This document shows positions 41,775-50,165 of a DNA stretch of 64,000 bases, piece by piece (positions within the stretch are counted from its first letter, which is position 1; the number at the start of each line of letters is the position of its first letter). This stretch comes from JASDSY01 sp041441465 (lineage in GTDB: Bacteria > Muiribacteriota > UBA9980): contig JASDSY010000004.1 in assembly GCA_041441465.1 (NCBI GenBank), positions 1 through 64,000 of the forward strand, given 5' to 3'. The position numbers and the translations under genes were made by a program. The notes beneath the pieces were generated by a model. That model did not search any database and had not been told where the DNA came from. It saw only the letters and a list, made by a program, of their open reading frames with translations.

Positions 41775-43733
41775 TTAATCGCATATTACTTTATAGATAA
41801 GGTAGCTTTTAGCGGTTGGAACGCCTACATATACGCTGCTTTTTCCATCAGCCGCCACTGATGTGTCTATAAATCTTTCGATTAGCGGTATGTTTAAATT
41901 AGTTTCTATATTTTTTACACCGTCTTTTGAGTACTTGAAGATTTTAAATGCCGAGTTTGAAAAGCCGGCTACATATATGTTACCCTGCGAGTCGTCGCCT
42001 AAAATTCTGGCGCTTGAAGTTAAATCATTTGAAGGTATATCGAATCCTTTCAGTTTTACCGTTGATTCCCTTTGGAAATTGTAAAACTTAAGGCTGAGGC
42101 CGTTTTTTTGTTTATTTTCGAATAAAAGGGCGAGGTTTGAATTTTTAGTAATACCGCAAAAAGCTTCGGGCGTTTTTGATATTGTCTTGAAATTGCCGTC
42201 GGCGTTCATATAGTGAAATGTTCTGTTAATTGACGATTCTAAGGCTATCGTGCCGTCAAAGCTTACATAGATTTTGTCTATATTTTTGACGTTATGTTTT
42301 GAGAAATTAAATGTTACAGTTTCAGGTTTCGATTTTAACGAAAGTTTATGAACATTACTGTTAGTGTTGTCGAGAATATATATTTCTGAAGTCGATACAG
42401 GGAAGAAATCATCGATTTTTATGTTATTATTTTTGAAATAATTATTAAGGTCGATAGTTTCGATTTTTTTATTGTTCAGCGTGAGAATTTTTTTCCCGGC
42501 AGTGTCTAAAACATATACGATTCCGGCATTATCGGTTTTTATGATCGGCGGAGCGGCGGTAAGTGTTTTGAAATCGCCTGTTACTGAATCTTTTGCTGGA
42601 GCGGCGGAGTATTTGATTTCGATAACTTCTTTTTTTCCTTTATATATTGAATCGTATGTAAAATTGGTTGTTATATCGAGAGGCTTAGCGGGAGTTAATT
42701 TTAGTGTGCCTATTTTATATAGGCCTTTTGGGGCGTCTTTAGCGTTGTAATCCTGATAGTAGATTGTGCTGCCGGCCTGATCATAATAAAATTGGTTTCC
42801 GGCGACAGCGCTTATTTTTAAATTGAACGGAGTTATAATTGACTGGCCGTTTAAGTTAAATGCTACTATTGTAAAATAGCCGAATGGCCCCGGGCCGCCT
42901 TTGGATTTTGCGGCTATATTTTTTTGTGCGGGTTCGTCGAATAGGGCTATTATGAAATTGCCATAAGAGTCTTTGCCTATTAGTTTGGCGTTAAACCAGC
43001 CGGATTTTTGAAATTTGAACAAGGATTTTGACGCGCCGGTTAAAATATCGTGCCTATAAACGCAGAATATTCCTGATTTGTCATAAGATAATAAGTAAAT
43101 GCCGTTATTTTCATCCGATATAAACCCCGAAAAGCTTTTCCAAGGCAGTTCTCTTATGTTTTTTCCGTCTTTTGAAATTATTGATATTTTCTTGTTAGCG
43201 CAGTCGCCGATTATTAAGTCGCCGTTGGGAGTGACTGCTATCTGTTCGATTTGTATAAACTCAAACGCGCCCGTTCCTCTTTGGCCGAAAGTTTTTTCGA
43301 GTTTTTGGTCATTTATTTTATATACCTTTCCGAGGTTTGAGTCGCCGAGAAATACGGTTTTGCTATTGTTTTTTGGAATGTAAATTGACGTTATGTATGG
43401 CGTAATTTTAGAATCGTTTTTTTCGTTTTTTAAAATTTCTGGTATGTTTATTTTTTCGGTTACTGCGCCTGATTCGTTAAAAAATTTTACCGACTTATTG
43501 AACCAATCAAGAACAGCCGCTTTGCCGCCGCTGATTGAAAAGTCGAAAGGCCCCATTGGGTATGCTTCGCCGAATCCTTTGATCGATTTATTAAGATACA
43601 TCAGTTGATTTTCGCCTGTGCCGAATCCAATCGAGAATTTTTCGGTGTTAAAAGCCATCGCAAATGAAGGCATTGATAAAGTTATTAATGCCAGTAAGAA
43701 AATTTTTAAAATATTTTTTTTAATAGAAAACAT
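41775..43733 (-). CDS. Exported beta-propeller (NHL-like) protein
   Basis: A 652-residue protein with an AAGGAG ribosome site and a signal peptide ending near Ala-Met-Ala (about 27). The whole mature protein consists of repeated blades of the form Gly-x-Ile/Val-Tyr-Val-Leu-Asp/Gly-x-x-x-x-Lys-Ile (for example Gly-Asp-Leu-Ile-Ile-Gly-Asp-Cys-Ala-Asn-Lys-Lys-Ile, Gly-Ile-Val-Tyr-Val-Leu-Asp-Thr-Ala-Gly-Lys-Lys-Ile, Gly-Asn-Ile-Tyr-Val-Ala-Gly-Phe-Ser), as in NHL/6-bladed propellers; its length would allow two propellers. No catalytic residues are recognised. It probably binds a ligand or a protein in the periplasm or at the surface. R1 copy 1 ends about 80 nt beyond its stop. Confidence 0.8.
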   Translation of the reverse strand: MFSIKKNILKIFLLALITLSMPSFAMAFNTEKFSIGFGTGENQLMYLNKSIKGFGEAYPMGPFDFSISGGKAAVLDWFNKSVKFFNESGAVTEKINIPEILKNEKNDSKITPYITSIYIPKNNSKTVFLGDSNLGKVYKINDQKLEKTFGQRGTGAFEFIQIEQIAVTPNGDLIIGDCANKKISIISKDGKNIRELPWKSFSGFISDENNGIYLLSYDKSGIFCVYRHDILTGASKSLFKFQKSGWFNAKLIGKDSYGNFIIALFDEPAQKNIAAKSKGGPGPFGYFTIVAFNLNGQSIITPFNLKISAVAGNQFYYDQAGSTIYYQDYNAKDAPKGLYKIGTLKLTPAKPLDITTNFTYDSIYKGKKEVIEIKYSAAPAKDSVTGDFKTLTAAPPIIKTDNAGIVYVLDTAGKKILTLNNKKIETIDLNNYFKNNNIKIDDFFPVSTSEIYILDNTNSNVHKLSLKSKPETVTFNFSKHNVKNIDKIYVSFDGTIALESSINRTFHYMNADGNFKTISKTPEAFCGITKNSNLALLFENKQKNGLSLKFYNFQRESTVKLKGFDIPSNDLTSSARILGDDSQGNIYVAGFSNSAFKIFKYSKDGVKNIETNLNIPLIERFIDTSVAADGKSSVYVGVPTAKSYLIYKVICD

Positions 43734-43755
43734 TTTACGGCTCCTTTTTATGGAT

Positions 43756-43785
43756 ATTTTATGTTTATTTAAATAATTGTGTCAA
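43756..43785 (-). promoter_or_regulatory. Promoter of the beta-propeller gene
   Basis: Minus strand: TTGACA (43785 to 43780), 18-bp spacer, TAAAAT (43761 to 43756), about 23 nt before the start codon, so the leader is very short. Confidence 0.65.
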
Positions 43786-43949
43786 TTTTATAGTAAGCGA
43801 ATATATTTATACTTAAATTAATATGATTGTCTAGTAGTTGTAATTGAAAGTTAATTTTTTAGTAAGTATGTTATTAATAGAAAAATAAAATTCGCTTTAG
43901 TTAAAGTTATATAGTAGAAATTAATTGTATTATACTCAAATAAAACAGC

Positions 43950-43980
43950 AAAGGAAAGGATAAAAATTACCCTTTCCTTT
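43950..43980 (-). terminator. Terminator after the TPR-NlpC/P60-like gene
   Basis: AAAGGAAAGG (43950-43959) pairs perfectly with CCTTTCCTTT (43971-43980) with an 11-nt loop. The following T-run on the minus strand is short. Confidence 0.6.
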
Positions 43981-44030
43981 AATTTATTTTAAATTCCGTT
44001 GAATTTAAAATGCCGGGCTTGATATATACT

Positions 44031-44954
44031 TTATGAATTTATCCTGAGAACATAAGGTTCCTGGGAACCCCAGACACCGCGTTTTTTAGGCATTCCGGCG
44101 CTTGACGAGTTATCTATCGAATCGCCGTCTTCATCGATGAAACCGACGTGGCTGGTATCTTCCCAGAGTATTACGTCGCCTGTCTGATAAGGCGGAGCCG
44201 GTGTTTTAGTAAACATGCCTGTGTCTAAAAGCAATGTGATTAAATTATCGACGTTATATTCGACTCTTGGAAGAATTCCGGCTTCTTTTAAAACGTATGA
44301 TACGAAATAAGCGCATGATACGTTACCGTGCTGGGTGATGCTCCAGCTCTCGCTTGTGTGAAAATCTCTGTTATTGATGTATTTTCTGGCGACATCGAGA
44401 AATTTTGATATTAGATTTCCGCCTGACGGCTTGGTTGCTTTGTTAGTTTCACTTACGAGCTGCTTGATACCGTCAGTTGTGACTGAGTTTGTGGCGTCCG
44501 GCTGTTCTTCCAGTTTAGGGAGTGCTTCGTTGTATAAGTCGAGAGCCTTTTGCTGGTACTCTGTGTTTGAAGGGTCGAGTTTTAAAAGTTCAGTATAACA
44601 TCTGCCAAGGTATGTTAAGTATTTGCCGGAGCGATCTGAAGCGCCGACAAGTTTTTCGTAAAGGTCAAGTGCTTTTAAAAGCGAGTCTTTATCCTGGTTT
44701 TCAAATCCATTAGATAACAATGCCCAGGCAGCTTCGTTTGTTTTATCTAAATTAACGCTTTTAACATTGTCCGAACTTGAATCTTTTGCAGAACCTGTTG
44801 ATTTTTTTTGCTTTTCATCATTTGTCTGGTTGATGACGCTTTTTGAAAGATCAGACTGGATGTTTTTAAGCGATGACGGTGTGGCGAATGAAGTATTGGC
44901 TAATAATAATGTGAATGTAAGAGACAAAATAAAACTTTTATTGAAAAATTTCAT
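44031..44954 (-). CDS. Exported TPR protein with NlpC/P60-like (CHAP-like) cysteine peptidase domain
   Basis: A 307-residue protein with a strong AAGGAGGA ribosome site and a signal peptide ending near Ser-Phe-Ala (24). A Ser/Lys-rich linker (about 30-70) leads to a tetratricopeptide region (about 75-150: Ala-Leu-Asp-Leu-Tyr-Glu-Lys-Leu ... Tyr-Leu-Gly-Arg-Cys-Tyr). The C-terminal domain (about 185-307) has Asn-Val-Ser-Cys214-Ala-Tyr-Phe-Val-Ser and Gly-Asp-Val-Ile-Leu-Trp-Glu-Asp-Thr-Ser-His269-Val-Gly, the Cys/His pair and spacing of NlpC/P60 and CHAP amidases. Such enzymes cut peptidoglycan stem peptides. The TPR part could bind a partner that directs it to the wall. Codon use leans to highly expressed forms. 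Confidence 0.8.
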   Translation of the reverse strand: MKFFNKSFILSLTFTLLLANTSFATPSSLKNIQSDLSKSVINQTNDEKQKKSTGSAKDSSSDNVKSVNLDKTNEAAWALLSNGFENQDKDSLLKALDLYEKLVGASDRSGKYLTYLGRCYTELLKLDPSNTEYQQKALDLYNEALPKLEEQPDATNSVTTDGIKQLVSETNKATKPSGGNLISKFLDVARKYINNRDFHTSESWSITQHGNVSCAYFVSYVLKEAGILPRVEYNVDNLITLLLDTGMFTKTPAPPYQTGDVILWEDTSHVGFIDEDGDSIDNSSSAGMPKKRGVWGSQEPYVLRINS

Positions 44955-45137
44955 TTATGCTCCTCCTTTTATTTTTTTATTGACTTTTGATGAATATAAA
45001 TTCAATAATTTTATTATACCAGAAAAAATATAAAATTGTTTCATAAATTTTTAATTAATAAAAAAATATATATAAATTAGGTATAAATTTCACCGATTAT
45101 AACGATGAATTAATTTTCAATAAAAAAAGTTAAAAAC

Positions 45138-45166
45138 TTGACATAAATAAAAAAATGATGTATGAT
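45138..45166 (+). promoter_or_regulatory. Promoter of the hydrogenase operon
   Basis: TTGACA (45138-45143), 17-bp spacer, TATGAT (45161-45166). It predicts a ~170-nt leader before the rex-hydC start. Confidence 0.75.
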
Positions 45167-45198
45167 TATTAGTGAAAAAAATAACTAATTTGAAATAT

Positions 45199-45216
45199 TT
45201 GTTTAATAATTTAATA
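45199..45216 (+). promoter_or_regulatory. Candidate Rex operator
   Basis: TTGTTTAATAATTTAATA resembles the TTGTTAA-N4-TTAACAA form of Rex sites: the left half differs at one base and the right half at three. It lies about 33 bp downstream of the -10 box, a place where a bound repressor would block transcription. The match is weak in this AT-rich leader. Confidence 0.35.
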
Positions 45217-45243
45217 TAAAACTTATTTAGTTAAGTTTTTTTT

Positions 45244-45273
45244 TATAGCGGACCTGTTATATGGTCCGCTATA
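45244..45273 (+). promoter_or_regulatory. Strong hairpin in the hydrogenase-operon leader
   Basis: TATAGCGGACC (45244-45254) pairs perfectly with GGTCCGCTATA (45263-45273) around an 8-nt loop. A T-run precedes it, but none follows, so it is not a classical terminator. It could instead terminate minus-strand transcription, stabilise the mRNA or be a protein-binding site. Confidence 0.7.
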
Positions 45274-45342
45274 TGTATATCAGGTAAATTAGAAAAACGA
45301 AATTTTGATTTATTTTTAAAGAACAGGAATACTAAAAAATAT

Positions 45343-46497
45343 ATGAACAATATTGATTTTAGTTTGCGAATTATAGAGAGGCTTCCTAAATATTTGCAAT
45401 TCGCCTATGATTTAAAAGAGACAGGATATAAATTCATAAGTTCCTCAACTCTTTCAAATCACTTTATTATAGATCAGAATAACATAAAAAAAGATCTTTC
45501 GTGTTTAAATATTAACGGCCGCCCTAATAAAGGCTATGAGATAAATGAGTTTATAGACGCCATAAAAACCGTACTTGGCACAAGGATTACTAACAAGGCG
45601 GTCGTTATAGGTGCTGGAAATCTTGGAACCGCAGTAAGTAATTACTCGGGTTTTAACGGTTACGGCCTTGAAATAGTGGCACTGTTTGATATAGATATAT
45701 CAAAAATCAATAAAACCGCAGGAAATCGACGCGTGCTCCCGCTTGATTTGCTGCATGAAACCATAAAAAACCATGATATTTCACTTGCGATTCTGGCCGT
45801 ACCGGCAAAGGCGGCAAATGAAATAGCCATCAGATTATATGACGCAGGTATCAGGTATTTTTGGAATTTTGCTCCAGTTCATGTAAAATTACCTGATGAC
45901 GCGATAATTAAAAATGAAAATCTGGCGGCGGATTACATGGTTCTTTCATATTTGATTAATACCAAAAAAAACAACGGAGGTAATGAGTCAATGGCTATCG
46001 ATGAAATGGAAAAACGTATTGATGAGGCGTTAAATAATTTCGCCAAATCTCGTGAAAACCTGATCCCTATTTTACAGGAAGTTCAAAATATCAGGGGTTA
46101 TATATCAAAAGAAGATATATGCGTAATCTCTAAATATTTGAATGTGCCTGATTCAAAAGTTTTCGGAGTCGCTACTTTTTACAATCAATTCAAACTTAAC
46201 AAACCCGGCGTATATCAGATTTCAGTATGCCGCGGTACTGCCTGCCATGTTAAAGGTTCGCTTAATATCTTAAATTCACTTAAAGATCATCTTAAAGTTG
46301 ATATAGGCGAAACTACAAAAGATGGTATGTTTTCATTACAGCAGGTTGCCTGCCTTGGCGCATGCTCAATAGCTCCTGTTATGATGATAAATGACAAATT
46401 TTACGGTCATCTTGATGTAAGTAAAGCAATAGCTGTCATCGATAAAATTAAAAGTGAACATGTAAATGGTTCACATTCAGCGGAAGCTCACGCTTAA
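45343..46497 (+). CDS. rex-hydC: Rex redox-sensing repressor fused to HydC/NuoE [2Fe-2S] hydrogenase subunit
   Basis: One 384-residue open frame. Residues 1-80 form a winged-helix DNA-binding domain (Ser-Ser-Ser-Thr-Leu-Ser-Asn-His ... Lys-Lys-Asp-Leu-Ser) and about 83-212 a Rossmann domain with Gly90-Ala-Gly-Asn-Leu-Gly-Thr and Phe-Asp-Ile-Asp, the full Rex architecture that binds NADH or NAD+. From Met217 on it is a thioredoxin-like NuoE/HydC subunit with its four [2Fe-2S] cysteines (Ser-Val-Cys-Arg-Gly-Thr-Ala-Cys-His; Val-Ala-Cys-Leu-Gly-Ala-Cys-Ser). GGAGG at 45976-45980 lies 10 nt before the Met217 codon (45991), so free HydC may also be made. HydC belongs to the trimeric bifurcating hydrogenase; Rex commonly controls such operons as a separate gene. 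The C-terminus is rich in His and Ala. Confidence 0.93.
   Translation: MNNIDFSLRIIERLPKYLQFAYDLKETGYKFISSSTLSNHFIIDQNNIKKDLSCLNINGRPNKGYEINEFIDAIKTVLGTRITNKAVVIGAGNLGTAVSNYSGFNGYGLEIVALFDIDISKINKTAGNRRVLPLDLLHETIKNHDISLAILAVPAKAANEIAIRLYDAGIRYFWNFAPVHVKLPDDAIIKNENLAADYMVLSYLINTKKNNGGNESMAIDEMEKRIDEALNNFAKSRENLIPILQEVQNIRGYISKEDICVISKYLNVPDSKVFGVATFYNQFKLNKPGVYQISVCRGTACHVKGSLNILNSLKDHLKVDIGETTKDGMFSLQQVACLGACSIAPVMMINDKFYGHLDVSKAIAVIDKIKSEHVNGSHSAEAHA
45976..45993 (+). promoter_or_regulatory. Internal ribosome-binding site and start for stand-alone HydC
   Basis: ACGGAGG followed 10 nt later by ATG (45991) in the same frame, exactly at the Rex/HydC domain border. It would yield a 168-residue HydC of normal size. 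Confidence 0.6.
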
Positions 46498-46608
46498 TAA
46501 AAAGATTTTCATAACGGACTGAGGCGTTTTAATAATAATTTTAGAATACGCCCCCAGTTTGGTTTGTCTATTTATCGCGTATTTTTTTGAAAAAAACAGG
46601 AGGATACA

Positions 46609-48426
46609 ATGAGTAACGTTAAAGTGTATATAGGCATGGGCACTTGTGGTCTCGCTCAGGGCGCTATAGAAATAAAAAAATCAATCGAAGACTACTTAAA
46701 TTCAAAAAACATTAAACACGAAATAATTCCGGTCGGCTGCATAGGCTATTGCTCGCGTGAAGTCATGGTCGATCTTGAATTTGAAAATATGCCAAGGATT
46801 GCTTTTTGTGAGATAACTCCAAAAAATGTCAATGAATTCTTAAGCGAAGTAATTGAACACAAAAATTATACCAATAAATGGCTTCTTGGCACTTACAAAA
46901 AAACTCCGAACCTGCCGTGTGTTTATGAAACCCCTTTCTTCATCAAGCAGGTCAGGGTTGCTCTTGAAAACTGCGGTATAGTTAATCCTTACTCTCTTGA
47001 AGATTATATAAAAGCAGGCGGTTATATCGCTCTTAAAAAAACTCTTGCTATGAAACCTGCCGAAGTAGTTGACCAGATTAAAAAATCAGGCCTTCGCGGC
47101 CGCGGCGGCGGCGGTTTCCCTACAGGCAAAAAATGGGAATTCGCTTTAAACCAGAAATCTCCTAAAAAATATATTGTTATGAACGCTGACGAAGGCGATC
47201 CGGGCGCGTTTATGGACAGAGCAGTTTTAGAAAGCGATCCATTCAGAGTAATCGAAGGTATGACTGCCGGAGCGTACGCAATTGGCGCGTCTTTTGGTTA
47301 CATATATGCTCGCGCTGAATATCCGCTCGCCATCGAAAGACTCGAAAATGCTATTAAAATAGCTAAAGATAAAGGCTACCTCGGTAAAAATATACTTGGT
47401 TCGGATTTTTCTTTCGACCTTAAAATAAAAAAAGGCGCCGGCGCTTTTGTGTGCGGCGAAGAAACGGCGTTAATTGCGTCAATTGAAGGAAAAAGAGGCA
47501 TGCCTAATCCGCGTCCTCCATACCCTGCGGTTAAAGGCTTATTTGGCAAGCCGACCGTCATTAATAACGTTGAGACTTTTGCTAACGTTCCGTGGATTTT
47601 ACGCGAAGGCGCTGAAAAATTCTACGCTTACGGTGAAAAAGATTCAAGAGGAACGAAAGTTTTCGCGGTTACCGGTAAAGTTAAATATGCCGGCCTTATT
47701 GAGGTTCCAATGGGTTTAACCATGCGCGAACTTATTAACGGCATAGCAGGCGGCGTTCCGGACGGCAGATCATTCAAAGCTGTTCAGATAGGCGGACCTT
47801 CAGGTGCATGTATTCCTGCTAAATTATTCGATATTCAGATTACTTATGAAAGCTTAAGGGATAACGGCGCAATGATGGGTTCTGGCGGTCTTGTTGTAAT
47901 GGATGATCAGACATGTATGGTTGACGTAGCGCGTTTTTTCATGAACTTCATTCAGAGCGAATCCTGCGGTAAATGCACTCCTTGCCGTGAAGGTACGAAA
48001 AGGGTCTATGAAATATTGGACAGGATCGTATTGAAAGAAGCTAACAGAAAAAATTCGATTGATGAACTTTTAAGGTTTAAAGGCGTATTTGAACTGGAAG
48101 AACTTTGCAATACAATTAAAAATACATCGCTCTGCGGCCTCGGCCAGACGGCGTGCAATCCTGTATTATCTTCTCTCAAACATTTCAGGGAAGAATATGA
48201 AGCGCATATTTATGATAAAAAATGTCCGACAAAAAACTGCACTGCTATGGTAAAATGCACAATTTTGCCTGACAAATGCAAAGGCTGCGGATTATGCGCT
48301 AAAAAATGCCCTGAAATGGCAATCAGCGGTGAAATCAGACATCCGTTCAAAATCAACACTGAAAAATGCGTCGGCTGCCTGTTATGCTTAAATACATGCA
48401 AATTTGGCGCTATTGAGAAGGAGTAG
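46609..48426 (+). CDS. hydB: HydB, NADH- and flavin-binding subunit of the [FeFe] hydrogenase
   Basis: A 605-residue NuoF-like protein with an AGGAGGA site. The N-terminal ~100 residues are a thioredoxin-like [2Fe-2S] domain (Met-Gly-Thr-Cys-Gly ... Val-Gly-Cys-Ile-Gly-Tyr-Cys). The central NuoF core holds Gly-Leu-Arg-Gly-Arg-Gly-Gly-Gly-Gly-Phe-Pro (about 162-172) for NADH and FMN, and Glu-Ser-Cys-Gly-Lys-Cys-Thr-Pro-Cys-Arg-Glu-Gly (about 448-459) for a [4Fe-4S] cluster. The C-terminus adds two ferredoxin clusters (Cys-Lys-Gly-Cys-Gly-Leu-Cys and Cys-Val-Gly-Cys-Leu-Leu-Cys). This is the standard HydB of electron-bifurcating HydABC. It sits between rex-hydC and hydA, and its stop overlaps the hydA start. 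Confidence 0.96.
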   Translation: MSNVKVYIGMGTCGLAQGAIEIKKSIEDYLNSKNIKHEIIPVGCIGYCSREVMVDLEFENMPRIAFCEITPKNVNEFLSEVIEHKNYTNKWLLGTYKKTPNLPCVYETPFFIKQVRVALENCGIVNPYSLEDYIKAGGYIALKKTLAMKPAEVVDQIKKSGLRGRGGGGFPTGKKWEFALNQKSPKKYIVMNADEGDPGAFMDRAVLESDPFRVIEGMTAGAYAIGASFGYIYARAEYPLAIERLENAIKIAKDKGYLGKNILGSDFSFDLKIKKGAGAFVCGEETALIASIEGKRGMPNPRPPYPAVKGLFGKPTVINNVETFANVPWILREGAEKFYAYGEKDSRGTKVFAVTGKVKYAGLIEVPMGLTMRELINGIAGGVPDGRSFKAVQIGGPSGACIPAKLFDIQITYESLRDNGAMMGSGGLVVMDDQTCMVDVARFFMNFIQSESCGKCTPCREGTKRVYEILDRIVLKEANRKNSIDELLRFKGVFELEELCNTIKNTSLCGLGQTACNPVLSSLKHFREEYEAHIYDKKCPTKNCTAMVKCTILPDKCKGCGLCAKKCPEMAISGEIRHPFKINTEKCVGCLLCLNTCKFGAIEKE

Positions 48427-50162
48427 TGATTAATTTGAAGATAAAAATTAATAATAAAGAAGTGACATTTAAAGCCGGTGAAACTTTATTTCAGGTTGCT
48501 AAAAAAGCCGGATACTTTATCCCTACGATGTGTCATATGGAAGGCTGCAAACCTACCGGCGCATGCCGTGTTTGCATAGTTGAAGATGCAAAATCACATA
48601 GGTTAATAGCTTCATGTTCATTCCCTGCTGAAGACGGCATGGAAATATTAACTGATTCGCCTGCGATACGCACGTCAAGAAAAACTATAATTGAGCTTAT
48701 GCTTGCTAACCATCCGCAGGATTGCTTAACCTGCGATAAGAGCGGAAACTGCACGCTTCAGTCGCTTGCTAAACAGTACGGCATTTCAAAAGTATCTTAT
48801 AAAGGTGAGATGAAACTTGACAGAATTGATAAAGCTTCTTTTTCAGTTGAAAGGGATTTTGCTAAATGCGTTCTCTGCGGTAAATGCGTTACCGTATGCG
48901 CTGAAAAACAGGGCGTATCAGCTATTGATTTTGCTTACAGAGGTTTTAATACACAAATCAAACCGGGTAACCGCTGTTCGCTCGCTGAAGGCAATTGCGT
49001 TGGCTGCGGCCAGTGTATTATGGTTTGCCCTGTTGGCGCGCTCAAAGAAATTTCACACAAAGAAAGAGTATGGGACGCGATAAACAATAAGAAGAAAAGA
49101 GTTGTCGTCCAGATCGCTCCTGCCTGCCAGATAACGTTTCCTGAATTTTTCAAGAAAAATATCTCGGTTGACGAGGCTACAAAGAAAGTTGTCGGCGCTT
49201 TAAAGCGTATCGGTGTGGATATAGTTATTGATACAAATACCGCCGCTGATATAACGATTGTTGAAGAAGCCAAGGAATTTGTTGAAAGACTTACAAAGAA
49301 AAATCCTAAGCCGCTTCCGATGTTTACGTCATGCTGCCCTGGCTGGATCAATTTTATCGAAGCTTTCTACCCGAATATGACGGACCATCTTTCAAGCTGC
49401 AAGTCGCCTCACATGATGGAAGGCGCGCTTGTAAAACGCCTTAGCAAAGAAGTTTTAAATATCGAGCCTAAAGACGTTTATATGGTTTCAATTATGCCAT
49501 GCACGGCGAAAAAATATGAATGCAACAGGCCTGAACTTGAAAACGACGGAATGAAAAACGTTGATTCAGTATTAACGACGAGAGAACTTTTCGTTATGCT
49601 CAATGAATTTGGAATTCAGTTTGAACAGGTTGAAGGCGTGGAATTTGACGTTCCATTCTCAAAAGCGACAGGCGCGGCAAGAATATTTGGCGCTTCAGGC
49701 GGCGTTATGGAAGCTGCCTTGAGGACTGCTTATTTTTATGTTACAGGTCAGGAATTGCCTGACTCGGCTGTTAATTTCGAAGATGTCCGCGGCATCAGCT
49801 CAAACGTTAAACGCGCAACTGTCGATGTTGCCGGTACAAAAGTTAATGTCGGCGTCGTAAACGGTCTTGGAAACGTCGTTGAAGTAATCGAAGATATAAT
49901 TAACGGCAAAAATGATCTGCATTTTATCGAAGTAATGACGTGTCAATCTGGCTGCATAGGCGGCGGCGGTCAGCCGTTTGAAACTGATATCGAATTATTG
50001 AAATCGAGAATGAAAAAGACATACAAGACCGATGAAAATTCAAAATTAAGAAAATCACATTTAAACCCTGAAGTTAAAGCTCTTTACGATAAGTATATCA
50101 AAGAGGATATGGCGCATGAATATCTGCACACCACTTATAAAAAAGATAAGGGAGGCAAATAA
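48426..50162 (+). CDS. hydA: HydA, catalytic subunit of the trimeric [FeFe] hydrogenase
   Basis: 578 residues if the GTG at 48426 (overlapping the hydB stop) is used; a TTG at 48435 is better spaced from AAGGAG (48418-48423) and equally possible. Order of domains: plant-type [2Fe-2S] (Cys-His-Met-Glu-Gly-Cys ... Cys-Arg-Val-Cys), a His/Cys3 [4Fe-4S] site (His-Pro-Gln-Asp-Cys-Leu-Thr-Cys), two [4Fe-4S] ferredoxin motifs, then the H-cluster domain. L1 is Thr-Ser-Cys303-Cys304-Pro-Gly-Trp, L2 Met-Pro-Cys359-Thr-Ala-Lys-Lys-Tyr-Glu, L3 Glu-Val-Met-Thr-Cys506-Gln-Ser-Gly-Cys510-Ile-Gly-Gly-Gly. All cluster ligands and the proton-transfer Cys are present, but L3 has Thr-Cys-Gln-Ser where most have Ala-Cys-Pro-Gly. 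It should evolve or use H2 with NADH and ferredoxin. Confidence 0.96.
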   Translation: MINLKIKINNKEVTFKAGETLFQVAKKAGYFIPTMCHMEGCKPTGACRVCIVEDAKSHRLIASCSFPAEDGMEILTDSPAIRTSRKTIIELMLANHPQDCLTCDKSGNCTLQSLAKQYGISKVSYKGEMKLDRIDKASFSVERDFAKCVLCGKCVTVCAEKQGVSAIDFAYRGFNTQIKPGNRCSLAEGNCVGCGQCIMVCPVGALKEISHKERVWDAINNKKKRVVVQIAPACQITFPEFFKKNISVDEATKKVVGALKRIGVDIVIDTNTAADITIVEEAKEFVERLTKKNPKPLPMFTSCCPGWINFIEAFYPNMTDHLSSCKSPHMMEGALVKRLSKEVLNIEPKDVYMVSIMPCTAKKYECNRPELENDGMKNVDSVLTTRELFVMLNEFGIQFEQVEGVEFDVPFSKATGAARIFGASGGVMEAALRTAYFYVTGQELPDSAVNFEDVRGISSNVKRATVDVAGTKVNVGVVNGLGNVVEVIEDIINGKNDLHFIEVMTCQSGCIGGGGQPFETDIELLKSRMKKTYKTDENSKLRKSHLNPEVKALYDKYIKEDMAHEYLHTTYKKDKGGK

Positions 50163-50165
50163 TAG

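Noticed and set aside
45900..46000. Rex-HydC junction considered as a frameshift or assembly artefact
   Set aside because: The frame is continuous, the linker is natural (Asn/Gly/Lys-rich), and both domains are complete with no duplicated or missing bases visible; the alternative is left to be tested with reads.
46514..46564. Imperfect hairpin between rex-hydC and hydB considered as an intra-operon terminator
   Set aside because: The arms (ACTGAGGCG and CGCCCCCAGT) pair only with bulges and no clean T-run follows; at most a weak attenuator.
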